64,000 nt of DNA. It comes from Mrakia gelida (Eukaryota; Basidiomycota; Tremellomycetes; Cystofilobasidiales; Mrakiaceae). The stretch spans positions 1,736,001 to 1,800,000 of the forward strand of contig BRON01000007.1 in NCBI GenBank assembly GCA_024345305.1. Direction: 5' to 3'. How positions within the stretch are numbered: position 1 is the first letter of the stretch; each line of letters begins with the position of its first letter. The notes below the pieces were generated by a model, which was not told where the DNA came from, did no database searches, and worked only from the letters and a program-made list of their open reading frames with translations. Shown piece after piece: positions 36,123 through 48,327 of the stretch. Both the position numbers and the translations under genes were made by a program.

Positions 36123-38979
36123 TCACTTCCCAGCCCCCTCCCTCTCCAAAAACCCCTTCTTCCAAAAATCATCCCCGCCCTCCCACCTCCCTCGCAACCC
36201 CATCGTCCTCCCCAACCCCTGGAGGCACTCGACCGTGAACGGGCCGTCGTCGGAGGAGAGGGATTCGCCGTCGATGGAGATGAGTTGGGTCCCTGAGGAG
36301 GGGGAGGGGGACACGTGGAAGGCGGATGCTGGGAGAGGAAAACGAGGTGGGAGGGGAAGGGTTGGGGTCAAGTTGGAGACGAGAAAGGAAAACGAGGTGG
36401 GAGGGGGAGGGTTGGGGTCAGGTCGGGGACGAAAGGAGAGCGGGTAAGAAGACGCGACGTGAGGGACTCACCTTTGTAGTACTTCTGAGACGGCTCGAGA
36501 ACGACCCCTCCACTGTCTGCTGTGGTGATGTTCTTGAGAAGAAGGGTTCGAGGGATCTGGCGAACGAACAGAAAGCGAAACGGGAGTCAGTTTTTCTCTT
36601 CGAAGGGCCGGACGCGTCGTCGAGAAAGGACACGCGTCGAACGCAAAGCAGAAAGCGCGACTCACCTGAGGCTGCACAACCAAATCGATCAACCCCTCCC
36701 CCGGCGCTGCGAACGGCCACTGCAGCAAATCCCTCGACGCCATCGGCAAGATTCCCGAGTAGACGTAAAGCAGATCCTCCCTCGTTCCCTTTCCCTCTCC
36801 AGCAGATCCCTCGTTCCTATCCTCGCCACTAACGATCCTCAACCAGCCGTCTCGCTCCTCCTCGTCTCCTATCCTCAGAGCCTCCGGTAAGGGACCGTCA
36901 TCTAGCTCGACGTCGAGGAGAGCAGCTCCCTTGGCGGTGGGTGGGGAGGTGAGGGAAGCGGAGGACGCGTTGAGGGACGAGGCAGCGAGGCGAGCTCGAA
37001 GTTGAGCGGCGAGATCGGATTTGGAAGCGAGGGGTTGGTGGATCTTGATGGAGAGGGTTCCGCGCCAGGTGGGCATGGTGATGGCTGAGAAGGAAAGCAT
37101 TGGTTAGCGAAGAGTAACGAGACGCGAAGGAGAGTGCTGCAAAGGAAGACTGAGAGGGACGCGACGAACTGTTTCGCAGCAGACCATAAACGAATCTCGT
37201 ATCTCCCATCCAGCGAAGGTTCTCGGTTCCAATGTCGAGGTCGGCCATCACCCCCTAACAGACCAGACAAGATCGAAGGGAAGGTCAGCTTCGCGACGAG
37301 AGCCAAGACGTATCGTGAGGGAGACTCGGACGAACGAGAGCCACTGAGAGGAAACTGATCAACCGAGGTTTATCGCCTTGGTTGATCGAGCAAAGATCCA
37401 TCACAAGGGGAGTGCCTAGCCCAGAAAGACCAAGAAATGTGTCAGACGAAGCGTCGAAACGAAACGAAACGCGCAAAAGGACGACTTACCCTTGACGAGG
37501 TTAAGAGCAGACAGAGGGATCGAGAACCCATCGATCTTGCCGTGTATTGAAATGCTGAGACTGTTCCCCGTGCCTGCAAAGAAGGTTGGGGGGGGTGTCA
37601 GGGGCGTGGAAAAGCGGGGAGAAAGGAGGGAAGGACTTACCAGCTGGAACAGGAACGAGAGGAAGTCGGAAACACTTCAACGCGTCCGCTCTAGTAGCGA
37701 AACCGTTGTAGAGCTCGTGAATGATCCCGTCGCCGGAAACTGTTCCTATCACGCTAGCCAAATTCCAAAAGGTGGAAGTCAGCGGAGGGGAAGAAGGAGG
37801 GAAGGAAGGAAGGGAGAGGAAATAAAGACGAACTCGAACGCGTCGACATCCAAGTCCCTTGCGATCTCTCGTCCGTGTCCGTTGTGCGTCGTCACTGCAT
37901 TCAACCCAAACCAAACGCACGACACATCAGCTTCGCCTCTTTACTCTCAAATATGGGATAAGACTCACGAATCATCTCAACCGCACACCCAGCAGCTTCC
38001 AGAATCGGCAGAACCACGTTGTTCGCGGACTTCAGAGCTCTCCCTTTCCCTCCAGCAGGATTGACGATCAACAGCACCCTCCTCTTCTGTTTCGCTTTGG
38101 GATCGGGGTAGGCTGCTTTGGTGAGCTCGTCGAGGAAGGGTGTTGGCGAGACTGAGGGGTGGGCGGACGAGGGGGAAGGGAGGTTGAGAAAAAGATGGGT
38201 GGAAGTGTACGAGGGGCCGTTGGAGAGGTAGGTGATGTGGATGAGGAGAGGCGAGGTTGGGGAAGGGTGGGTGATGGAGAGGATGTGTAGGGTTGGGATC
38301 TTGAAGATGATGCGGGTTGCTGAGGAGGAGAAAAATAGCACGAAACGAGACAACGAGGAGGTGAAGGCGGGGGAGGGCGAGAGTGGGGGAGGGAGGGAAA
38401 AGGGATGATTCAACGTCAGCTTTGTGAGCGATTTTTTCGCAAAGACGAGGGAAACCTGAATCCAGGAGTGTAGATGGGATGACTGGGCCGGTGAGCTCGA
38501 AGCCCGCGAGGAAGGAGGGAGGAAGCGACGACGAGAAGAAGGTCGAGTCGAGCGAACGAAGGAAGGTCGAGCTCAACATCCTCATGAACTCCGACTCGGC
38601 CTTCCTTGCCCACATCCTTCTCTACAAATCTGCCAGGCATCATCCTTCGTTTCTCCGCTCGCCGTCGCCCCTTAGCCCCTCTTCCTCTCTCAGAGGGAAA
38701 AAGCAGCTCCTCCAACATCGCTCGCTAGAACTCACCTTTCCCACCCTCTCCCTCTCCACTCTCTCCCCCTCCACCTCCTGGTATCTTCATCACCCAAACC
38801 TCCCTCCCACCCTCGATCAACCTCAAAATGACCTTCGTCTTGGTCTCCTGGAGCGAGCAAACGAGTGAATCCGTTGATGTGGGAGGAGGAAGGTCTGGGA
38901 TCGGGGCAGGATGGGAGAGAGAGAAGGTCGAGGAGGCTGCTGAGGAGAGACGACGGAGGGATTTGCGACCGAGGGACAT
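36123..38979 (-). CDS. Sphingoid long-chain base kinase (diacylglycerol-kinase catalytic family)
   Basis: Phosphorylates sphingoid bases to their 1-phosphates. The start is ATG 38979 (MSLGRKSLRRLSSAASSTFS). An N-terminal lipid-binding-like region has TRIIFKIPTLHILSITHP. The catalytic DAGK domain reads RRVLLIVNPAGGKGRALKS, then TVSGDGIIHELYNGF, then LPLVPVPAGTGNSLSISIHG, which is the nucleotide-binding SGDG plus the PAGTGN motif. PRLISFLSVALGVMADLDIG and ENLRWMGDTRFVYGLLRN are typical of LCB kinases. The C-terminus is YVYSGILPMASRDLLQWPFA, then SPSSGTQLISIDGESLSSDD, ending REGAGK-stop at 36123. An intron of 143 nt (36329-36471) contains a 50-bp tandem duplication. Exons in the first 600 nt of the gene are approximate. 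Confidence 0.9.
36338..36437. repeat. 50-bp tandem duplication inside an intron
   Basis: Two adjacent copies begin at about 36338 and 36388, sharing AAAACGAGGTGGGAGGGG and GGGTTGGGGTCA with a few differences. On the transcribed minus strand each unit holds a branch-like TGACCCC and the following pyrimidine tract. Both lie within the last intron of the sphingoid base kinase gene. Confidence 0.85.
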
Positions 38980-39608
38980 GGCTCTAGAGACTTTTTGGAA
39001 GAAGGAGAGAGAGGGAGGGGGGTGGGTGTGAGATGGGCGTTGGAGGGAAGCGAGAGAGGGAAGGGAAGGGGGCAGGGAGAGAGGAGAGCTCGCTTACGAG
39101 GGAGGGATGATGAGAAGGTCGAGGAAGAGTGATAAGAGAGGGCGGGAGATTAGGAGTCTGAATTTAGATGAGGTGAGGTGAAGATTTGCCTGTCTCTTGG
39201 ATCGAAGTCTGGAAAGAAGAGAACTCGAGCGAGCGGGATGGGTTGGCGAAGTTCTGGTTCTGGGAGAAGGAGGACGAAGGCCACGAGACGGAGAAAAGGG
39301 AGGGCTCGATTTGGTTGAGCTCGGGCATTCAGGGGGCGACGTCACTCTTCGCTCGCGAGGAGAAAAAAATGCGTTCAAGCGAAGAAAAGGGTCTGAGGGT
39401 TGGAGATGGGCTCAGAGTCGGCCTCTGGCTCGTGTCTTGCGAGCGATATAAGGGAAAGGAGAGTTGGACAGAGGTGGGGACGAAAGTCGCGTCGCTCGTC
39501 GCGTCCCTCCGCCCAACCGAACCGACGTTCTTGTTGTTCCTCTCAGTTATTCTGCTCTGCGAGACGTCTCTAACTAAGTGTAAGATATTACGTCCTACGA
39601 AGTCTACT
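38980..39608. other. Promoter of sphingoid base kinase gene and 3' flank of TRS120
   Basis: This tandem spacer is about 630 nt long. Near 39600 there is a short TCTAC tandem (tctactctactctactct). No gene is seen. Confidence 0.5.
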
Positions 39609-40068
39609 CTACTCTACTCTTTTCCCACCCACCTCCACCTCCAGCACCTCCGAGAACCAAACTCCCCTCTCTCCCTCGCCATCCTCCTCCTCTCCCTTCA
39701 CCTCTCCTCCCTTCCTCCTCGTCCTCCTCCCGCTCGACACCTCCTCCACACCCACCCTCAACTCCAACCTCCCCTCCGCGAGCAGCCCAATCCTGTACAC
39801 CAGCGTCGCCTCTTCTCCGGGTTGGAGGGTCCGCGACGGAAGCATCCTCGAGAGAAGACCGTCGTGGACGAAGTGATGGTTGGCGGGATCGTTGTTCGCT
39901 GATGGAGGAAGGGCGAGGCGGGATGCGGGTGTGGTGGGTGGAGGGGAAGCCCAGGTCCGGTGGGTCGGGGTGAGGGAGAGGGGGGAGAGGTGGATGAGGG
40001 GGTGGAGGGGATGGGCTGAGACGAGACGAGGGAAGAAGAGGAAGTCAGAATGGGGTTGGGGAGACGGA

Positions 40069-40107
<39 letters not shown>

Positions 40108-43100
40108 CACCTAGTCGGTTCTTAACTCGAACGTTGACGTTGAAAAAGTCGTTGGGAGGAACGACGGAAGTAAAGTTGTTCGTCGACGAAGGAGGAGAGT
40201 AGACTTCGAGACGAATGACGACCTCGTCCGCTCGAAGAACTTCAAGCATCGGCTCGGTAACTCGCTGAGATCGGAGAGAGAGGGTCCCCTTTCGAGATGT
40301 ACCGGGCTGCGACGACAACAAGAGCGAAGAGAAGTCAGCGAAAGCCAGGGATGGAATCGACGCGTCAAGTCGAGCCGGGTTACTCACCTCCTTCCAAGAA
40401 GCTTGAATGAGAGAAAGGAGTTCCTCTCGATACCAGAAGAGACTCCTCGTCAAAGACTCCTCGGCCTTGGAAGCTGTCGACCGAGAAACGACGAACTGTC
40501 GTTCGGCGAGGGAGGGAATGGGCGAGCTGGACTTCGAACGAGGGAGGAGCATTCGATGGATCGGGAGGACGATTCTGGATCATGTCGAAAGGAGGACTCC
40601 GATCAGTTTGTGTCTCAAAAGATGGTTCGAAGGAAGGAGGAGCTCACCGTTCCGTCGATCCAGGAGGGATCAGTCGCGTCGACGATAAAGGCACGTCGCC
40701 TGTGAGAAGCGAAGCGAAAACGAGAATGAGGGTCAGCTCAGTCCGAACCCCTTCTCGTTGAGAACGAAACAAGAGACCCACCGTTTTTTCCACCCCTCCT
40801 CTCAAAAGTAACCTCGAAAGGCTGTCCGTAAACGTTCCTGACGTCCACCGCGAAGAGACAATGGTCCTCGTCCTCCTCCCTCCTCAACACCACCTCGAGC
40901 GGCTCCTCTCCCGGCGGCGAGCCCAGCTCTTTCGAAGGCGAGTTTGACGAGCCCGGAGTAGTAGCGAGAATCTTGGAAGCGGTAGGTAAACGGAGGATAT
41001 CGAGGGAGGTGCATTCGAGGGTCGGGTAGACGGAGATGAGGATGGGGAAGGTGGTTTGGCGAGTGTGGAAGAAGGTCGTAGGCCGATCTTGACCTGGTCG
41101 ATCGAGGTAGGCGTAATTGATGATGATAGAGCCGTGGACGCTGCAAGAAAACGAAGGGAGAGTCGCTGTCAGTCGAGGCTCGTCGTTTTTGACGAAACAA
41201 AGACGCGTCGAGCGAGCGAGCGAAGACTCACCACCCAACCTTCCCCAGACACCTCACGTTTATCGTCTTCCTCCCACCCCCAGGAGGAATTACGAGGGAC
41301 TCTCCCTCCTTCTGCTGATCCCACCGGAAGACAGGTCGATTCACCAGATCCGACTCGATCTCGTAGGCTTCTCCAGCCGAAAGGTCTCGTTCGCCCTCCG
41401 AGATGATGGCTTGCGAACGACCCGTTGTTGAGTCCTGGAAGGAGAGTTGGACGAAGTCGACGGGAAGGGTGGAGGCGTTTTCGAGGGTGATCCGGATGGT
41501 GGATCTGCGAGAACGACGGGCGAGGGAAGGGGCGAGGGAGGTCAGCGAGGGACGGGGACGCGAAGAACGAAGAAACGACGAAGGAGCGAAGGATAGAAGA
41601 TCGAGGAAGGGACTGATTGACTCACTCCTCCCCATCATACAGCATGATAGCCCCATGCGTCAACGAGCTCCCCCGTATCCTCACCAAAGGCTGCTCCGGC
41701 ACGACCTCGCAACTCAAGAACCCCTGAGGCTGGACCTCCTTCTCCTTCCCTCCCTTCCCGCTCACCCCCATCCCCCCACCCAGCTTCCCTCCTCCTCCTT
41801 CACCACTCTCCAAGAGCAGCGACTCCCTCTTCCTCCTCTCACTAGGTCTCGCATCCATCCCTCTGAGCTTCATCGCTCTCTCCCTCTCGACGTTCGAGCT
41901 CTCCCTCTTCCGCTGCCTCTTCTCCTCGGCGGCGTCGTGAACGGGGAGGAGGAACTCTGCTTCGGAACCGTCGGGGAGTCGAACGAAGCAGCCTTGGACG
42001 GTGAGGGTCCCGGGGGAGGAGGCGAAGCCTGTTACGCGGATGGTTTGGAAGGCGTTGGGGAGGAGAATGGCTGGGCAGGGGTGGGAGGTGAAGGGGACGC
42101 CGGTGGTGCTGCGAGAAGGTAAGGAGCGAATAAGTCAGTACGATGGTCAGGACAAAGACGATAAGAGAAGATGGGAACTCACCTGAGACGTATGTCCTGG
42201 ATCTCGAGCTCGAAGGCGAACGGGTTTTGAAGGGTGATGAGGAATTCGAGAGTTTCGTTTTGAACGACGATGGACTGGCGACGAGAGCAAAAGGTCAGTC
42301 TCGACCACACCATTCTCGAAAAGCAAGTAGGAAGGAAAGAAAGAAAGAGAGGACTGACCTTGGTAAGCGAAGCCAGTTTCGATCTCGGGTTATACAGGAA
42401 CGGATCTCGAACCAGACCGTTCGCGGTCACCGACTGAGCTATCGATCGATCCTGGATTCCGTGCTCGATCGGGACGTGCGTCGGCGGGAGACTAGACGTA
42501 ACGAAGAGGAGGTAAGGCGCAAAGAGTGGCGAAGAACGGCAAAGAACGTCAGCGAACGAGGAACGAACGAGAGGGACGCGACGCGACGCGAGAAGACTCG
42601 AACTCCAACCAACCTTCCGACCTCCAAGCTGAGGACGATCCACCCTGCCCAGAACTTCAGCTTCCCTTCCCCAACGAGTTCCCCTCTCCTGCGAGCCGTA
42701 GCAAGCGCACGAGGGAAGAGGGCGGCGAGATGAGCTTGTTCTCCTGGGACGATGAAAGGGTGGAGGGTCCGAAGGGTCGTGAGGGCGAAGAGAACAACTG
42801 AGGCGTGATCTGCACGGCAAAACGAGGACGAAGGGACGAGGAGAGGTCCCGTCAGTTCGATGCGTTGGAGAGAGGGAAAAGAAGTCGAGGAAGGGACGAA
42901 AGAGAGCGGAAAACGAACCAGGCAACACCTCCGCTATCCCAATCGCGTCCCTCATCGCTCTCAACTGCAACTCCGGCCACCCGAACCTCCCTCTTCCACC
43001 ACCACCATCACCACCATCTTCCTCGCCCTCCCCTCCACCTCGTCCAACATCCATCTTCCTTACCCCTCCTCCCCTCCCCTCTTCCCCGTCCACATCCCAA

Positions 43101-45398
43101 ACACCCTCACCCTCATCAAGATCCACCCCCAACCCCTCCAACACCCCCTTCAGCACCCTCAAAACAGCCTCGTTCCCATCCTTCCCCGCTCCCATCCTCA
43201 CTCCCACCTCCCCTCCTCCACTCCCACCAGCTCCCTCATCCACATTCGGCTGAACAACCGACCTCTGCCTCGCGTCGACCATCAGATCCACGAGGATCGC
43301 GAGTCTCTCCCTCGCGAACATGCCTTCGCGTCGTTTCATCCCTAGCCCGCGCATGAGGGAGGAGAGATGACCGAGGACGACGAGACGTTCTCTACCTTCG
43401 AGGGAGGCGAGCCAGGGACCGTGGACTCTTGAGGATTGTCGAGCGACGTCTCCTTTGGGGACTGCTAAAGGGGAGGACGCGATTCCTCCCGCTGTTGAGG
43501 TTGTAGAGGAGCGTTTGAGAGGGAACGGGGTGGCTTTCGACGAAGATGGAAGGGTGGGAGTATCTTCTGGTGAGGGAGGAGGAGGTAGTTTCAAGCTCAT
43601 GACGGACACAGGATCCTCTCCTCCCGAGTGATGGATAGCCGAGAGGATCCTCGCGTGTCGAAGGGAGCACCAGGTGTACAGCGCTGGAAGAGGATCTCGA
43701 GCTGAGGAGGATTGGTGTTGAGAGAGGGGAGGAATGGCTTTGTGGTAGAGGGAGAGAGCGACGGTGAGATGGTTGGAGATGGTTTCGTGGATGGGGTGGA
43801 CGGGGGTGTTGGAGGAGGGGAGGAGGGAACGAGACGAGAGGAGGAGGAGAGCGGTGGAGAGTCCTTCGAGGGTTGAGGCGTGCCAGATGGATTCGGTGTA
43901 GGAAGGGAGTTTGGCGAATTGGAGGAGGGAGTCGTTGAACCTGAGAGGTGAGGTGGGGGGCGAAGGAAAGAGGAATGAGGTGAGCATTCGCGCTTCGCGT
44001 CTTCCTCCCTTCCCCTTTCGATTCGTTTGAGTTGAAACTCACGAAAGAACAGCGTCACCCAACCGCCCACTGATCAGATGCAGACTTCCAATCAAGGTAG
44101 CCAACCTCGCTGCTCCTACTCCCGAGGGAGCATGCGACGATCCGTTCGTCGTCAAGCTCGACGTCGAAGCTGACGAGCTCATCGAAATCGAAGGAGCGGC
44201 TGAAACGATCCTCTTCCTCCCAGGACCTCCGAAACCAGTCTTGACGGGGGTTCCTCCTCCGTCCGATGGCGCTGGGGAACCTGTTCTCGAGCTGCTGGCG
44301 ATGGAGAGGGTTGAGGTTGATCTCGAGAAGGAAGGAGGAGGACCTGAACCGAGGGAGGAAGGCGCGTTGTTGGGAAGCGTCTCTGCTCGGTGAGGAGATG
44401 GGAGAGGTGAGAAGGACCGTGGAACCGGGGAGGGGGAGGAAGCGGCGGATGGGGAGGAGGTGGAGGATGAGTTTGGGATGGGTAGGGAGGGTAGGGAGAC
44501 GTGGTTGTTGTAGTTCGTAAGGGAAGGTCGAGAGGAAGAAGAGGTCGGCGTGGGAGGTGATGTCCGAGGGAGGATCGAGAAGGGAGGGAGCGTCGATTGC
44601 TGCAAGAGAGCGAGACCTGAGGGAGATTCAAGGATGGTGGCCTGTAGCAGAGGAGCGATGTATAGTGAGTGGGCTGTAAGAAGGCCGAGGCGAGGGAAGT
44701 GAAAGAAGGAAGGAAGAAGGTGAACTTACGATGTCTGCGAGCTCAGCCAGCAGAGCTCCCAGCATGTCTCCCAAGAGAGCGCCTACGAACAGCTTGGGAT
44801 CCCCCAGCTGAGAAGGGATTACTACTACGTTGTCTCCCTTGTTGGCTCCGTTGTTGTCCCCTCCGTCTATCTCTACCTCCCTCCCTTGACCGTCGTCGTC
44901 CTCCTGTTCGACTCCGAAACACCTCGAGACGAGAGGGTAGCCTTCCCCGCCTCCTCCCATAGGGAAGAGCTCATCAACCTTGGCAGCCATCAACCGACGA
45001 GCCATCGCTAATCCTCCCGTAGTTCCTCCCTCTCCTAGATCTACGATTCCTATGACTCCAAGGATCTGAGTGGAAGGTCGAAAGAGCGAGAGCGAGCTCG
45101 AGGAGGAGGTTGAAGGAGGAGGGATGGAATGAGTGTACGAAAGATGAAGTTGATTGGAGCTGTTGGATTTAGGGGAGACGATCGATGTTGCTGATGAGGA
45201 TGTATGAACTGATGGAGAGAGGGAAGGGAAGAATCTTGACCGTCGGAGGTTCCCATCGAGAGGGATGTCGGATTGGGAGATGGATGAAAGAGAGGAGACC
45301 AGGGAGGACCATTTAGACCAGGTTGAAGTCCGAACCGGACCGATGGGGATGAGGAGGATCGGTATAGAAGCGAGAGAGAGGGGAGAAGAAGGGTCCAT
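39609..45398 (-). CDS. TRS120: TRAPP II complex subunit TRS120 (TRAPPC9-like)
   Basis: Subunit of the TRAPP II tether and guanine-nucleotide exchange complex acting at the late Golgi on Ypt31/Rab11. The likely start is ATG 45398 (MDPSSPLSLASIPILLIPIG). The N-terminal part includes LGVIGIVDLGEGGTTGGLAM, then a long Ser/Pro-rich stretch. The helical mid part has GRLGDAVLSFNDSLLQFAKL, ESIWHASTLEGLSTALLLLS and WPELQLRAMRDAIGIAEVLP. The beta-sandwich half has DRSIAQSVTANGLVRDPFLY, SIVVQNETLEFLITLQNPFA then FELEIQDIRLSTTGVPFTSH, ENASTLPVDFVQLSFQDSTT and TFPILISVYPTLECTSLDIL. It ends EVEVGGKRVE-stop at 39609. These blocks match the C-terminal half of Trs120. The gene is long and multi-exon, with one intron carrying a (GA)n tract. 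The in-frame upstream extension begins with GTG, not ATG, and is not used. Confidence 0.88.
40071..40105. repeat. (GA)n microsatellite in a TRS120 intron
   Basis: About 35 nt of uninterrupted GA dinucleotides. On the transcribed minus strand it is a CT tract that begins immediately after the GTGAGC donor of a TRS120 intron. Confidence 0.95.
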
Positions 45399-46297
45399 CC
45401 TGCACGAAGGGGGGCGGCGAGGAGGACAAGGGGAGAAAGGAACGGAGTGAGGGTTGAAGGAAGGGAAGGAGGAGCAAGCTCGCTCGTGCCAGTCGGCCAC
45501 CCTGCCGTTCCCGCTCGAGTCAAGAAAATGTTCAAGGTCATCTCCGCTCTGGAAACCGATTGAGCAAAAGATCTAGCCGGACGCGAAACTTGTCTTTTTT
45601 TCTCGTCCTCCTCTTCTTGGGTCGGGAGGGACGCGTCTTGATTTCTCTCCTCTCTTCGGCTTCCTTCCTCAAACGTCTTCCTTCCATCCATCCTCTCGTC
45701 TTCCTTTCCAGCCACCCTTCGTCCTCTCCACAGCTCTTCGCCAACCTCATATCTCTCTCCCAGAAGCTCATCAGGTCTCAAGTCCTCCACTCCACTCTTC
45801 AACCCTCAAACAGAAGAAGGAAGCTCAACATGACCTCGACGTTCGTCCCTTCCCCCCCTCCCGTTGTCCTGTCCTTCCCTCTCTCTCTTCCCACGCTCCA
45901 TCAAAGTCGAAGCACCTGTCGAGTGAAAGGATTTTGGAGTGGCTTCTCTCCGAGACTGAGCGCGAAGCTGTCGTCGAAGGGACGAAGGCAGGACTGACCT
46001 CGCAAAGGGCGGGAGAGAAGCGGAAGGTCATCATCATCTGCCCTTCCGTCTTTCTTCCCTTTCTGTCTCCTTCTCCGCCTCTTCGAGCTCCTCTATCTCG
46101 ATAATTACATCTAGCTGTAGTCCTCGTCTACCCGCGAGCACGAATCCACTCTCCTGCGACATCCCTACCTCTCGCCAACGTCTCCAACGCAACGATCGAG
46201 CTGACACCCGTCTCCTTCCCTCGTCGTCGTTGTCTTCTGTCGCTGACTCCTTCTCCCCTTCTTGCACCTCCTCAGATTCACTCCCATCGCTATCGAC
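45399..46297. other. Divergent region between TRS120 and the PGG-motif gene, possible upstream exons
   Basis: It contains an ATG at 45831 (MTSTFVPS, with an internal GTTCGT donor after ATGACCTCGAC). It also has two further intron-like 3' ends with CTGAC and CCTCAG before 46275. These may be 5'UTR exons or an N-terminal extension of the gene starting at 46298. No conserved domain is visible. Confidence 0.45.
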
Positions 46298-47963
46298 ATG
46301 GACAAACCTCGAGACTGGGCCTCAGATATTGCCATGCTGGATTGGGGTTCGTCCAATTTCTCTCCCCTTTCTTCGCTCGGTCCTCTCCGTCGAGGTCTTC
46401 TCGCTCGAAGCTCATCTCCTTCGGGTTTCACTTCTCCCCTATAGACAAGTCTTCCATCTGCTTCACTAAGAGGAACTTCATCGGTGAGTACCGTCGCTGC
46501 TCCTCTTCCCCCTTTGCTTGTTCGTTGAAGGAAGAACTCGTCTCGTCGAACGACACGAAGCTGATCTCCTGTTCCTCTCTCTCTCTTCCTTTTCTTCCTT
46601 GGCAGAGTTTTTGAAGTCAGTCGCGACGTCTGATCCAATGCATTGATTCCTCCTGTTGACCTTTTCCTGCCCTTTCCCTCCTCAGATCCGTCGGAGTCAC
46701 CGTTCGTCTTCTTCTCGCGTCGACCTGTTGTCTCGTGTTGTCGCCGTTCACTGACCTCCCTTTCTTCGCCTTCTCCAGGTCGGAACCAACTTCACTGAAA
46801 TCAACAAGCTTCCCAGTGCGCTCCACATCCTCCCGTGCAACTCCTCCGCTCTCCTCGTCGACGCGCTGACCGGAATCTTCTTCTTTCGCTCTCGTTCTCT
46901 TCTCGACTCAGAGTACGCGACCTTCGGCAAGATCACCGCTGCTCAGGCTCCCGCGGCCACTCCCGTTGCTTCTGAATCGTTCGCGCAGGATTCCGAAGCT
47001 GTTGACGGTACGTCCTCCTACCTCTGTCTCGTTCGTCGCTCACACGAAATGGAGAAAGACGGCGACTGATCCAATTTTTCTTCCCCCTTCCTCTAGTTCC
47101 CATGGCCGACGTCTCCACCGCACCTACTGGAAACGCTGCTAGACCCTCTCGACGAGTGAGAGAGCAGCCTGGAGGGAACCAGACGTTCAGCTTGTTCGGA
47201 GACGACATGCAAGGTGCGTTTCTGCTCTCTCGCTCTTTCTCTGGCCCTTCACTCCTCGCTTGACTCGATCTGTATCGACTACACTGCTTATCCTCTTGTC
47301 TTTTCGTTCCCCTCGCAGACGACTCCCCCGCCGCTCCTCCTCCTGCCGCCGAGGTTCGTCGCGTCGCTTCCGACCTCCTCTCTTTCCCGACGCCTCTTTC
47401 TCCTCACTCACCCTTCCCTCTCACCTCTTCCCCATGCAACACCTCATCTAGAACTCCCCACCTCCAACTCCTCACGCCGAAAAATACTCCGCCCAACCCA
47501 TCTCCACCGAACCTTCCACACCCACTCCTGCTGCAGCTCTCGAACTCGCTCCCATCGCTGCTCCAGTTCACGTCCCAGCTCCCGCTCCCGTGGATGACTT
47601 CGCTCCCAAGCCAACCGCTTTCAGACCTACGAGGAGGGTCAGGGAAGGTCCTGGAGGGGCGAGCTCGATGGTGAGTTGCAATTCCGTTTTCGTTCGCGTT
47701 CGCGTTCCGATCTCGCACTCGCGCTCTGGTTCCCGTTGCATTGATTTCGCTTCCCTCAAATCAAACCCCGCTGACTCGTCCTCCCTCCCCTTCTCCCCTC
47801 CCGCTCCTCCCTCCCTCGCCTCCCTCCTCGCGACGTCTCTTCAAACCCAAAGGCCGACATGCTCTCAGGAGGGTACGATGACGCCGAGCAGTACGAGCAG
47901 AGCAACTACCGAACGGGGAAGAAGCAGATCCCGAGGCCTGCTGAGGGTGGTGAGAGCTCTTAG
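46298..47963 (+). CDS. Uncharacterised protein with repeated RPxRRVRE-PGG motifs
   Basis: The chosen ATG 46298 gives MDKPRDWASDIAMLDWDK, SSICFTKRNFIEFLKSVGVT, VGTNFTEINKLPKYATFGKI. The exon also extends upstream (FTPIAID), so the true start may be earlier. The second half is Ala/Pro-rich and contains two copies of a motif: RPSRRVREQPGGNQTFSLFG near 47143 and RPTRRVREGPGGASSMADML near 47626. The tail is GYDDAEQYEQSNYRTGKKQI, ending EGGESS-stop. The PGG motif resembles the short repeats of the Jupiter/HN1 microtubule-associated family ('R-V-x-x-PPGG-x-S'), but that link is only suggestive. Some exons are very short (for example about 11 nt encoding EFLK). The function is unknown. Confidence 0.6.
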
Positions 47964-48254
47964 GGGTGTGAGTCCGTCTTTCTGCTCGCGTTTGAACGGA
48001 CGGCGCGTCGAGGCCCGAAGGGTAGAGAGGAAGAAGCTGACGCGTTTGGTTTTGGCTGCTGGGCTTGTTCTGGTGTTGGATTTGGGATGGGATAGCCTCT
48101 TTGAGCGAGGGGAGACGGCGAGGATGAAGATTCGATATGATGATGATGAAACCGCGCTCTCTTCGTGAACATAAGACCGTGATCGTGACAACGAATGGAG
48201 TTCACAGCCCTTCTCGAAGCGGAAGGAGTCAGAGCAGCGAACGGCAAAAACGAT

Positions 48255-48327
48255 TGGAGGCTGTAAGGATTGAACTCACGACCTTACACATGCTAAGCGT
48301 ATGCTCTACCAACTGAGCTAAACCCCC
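48255..48327 (-). tRNA. tRNA-Ala (anticodon AGC)
   Basis: This 73-nt cloverleaf reads 5'-GGGGGTT-TA-GCTC-AGTTGGTA-GAGC on the minus strand. An anticodon arm TACGC-TTAGCAT-GTGTA (AGC) follows, then AGGTC, a T arm GTGAG-TTCAATC-CTTAC, and 3' AGCCTCC-A. All seven acceptor pairs form (two G-T wobbles). The discriminator is A and there is no intron. The T-loop has TTCAATC rather than TTCGATC. Internal A and B boxes are intact. Confidence 0.96.

Noticed and set aside
42800..43360. Plus-strand His/Pro-rich frames (runs of H) as a metal-binding protein
   Set aside because: They are the reverse of the Gly/Glu-rich TRS120 exon on the minus strand.
45399..45500. In-frame N-terminal extension of TRS120 beginning 'MADWHERA'
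   Set aside because: The first codon is GTG on the minus strand, not ATG. The ATG at 45398 gives a more plausible N-terminus.
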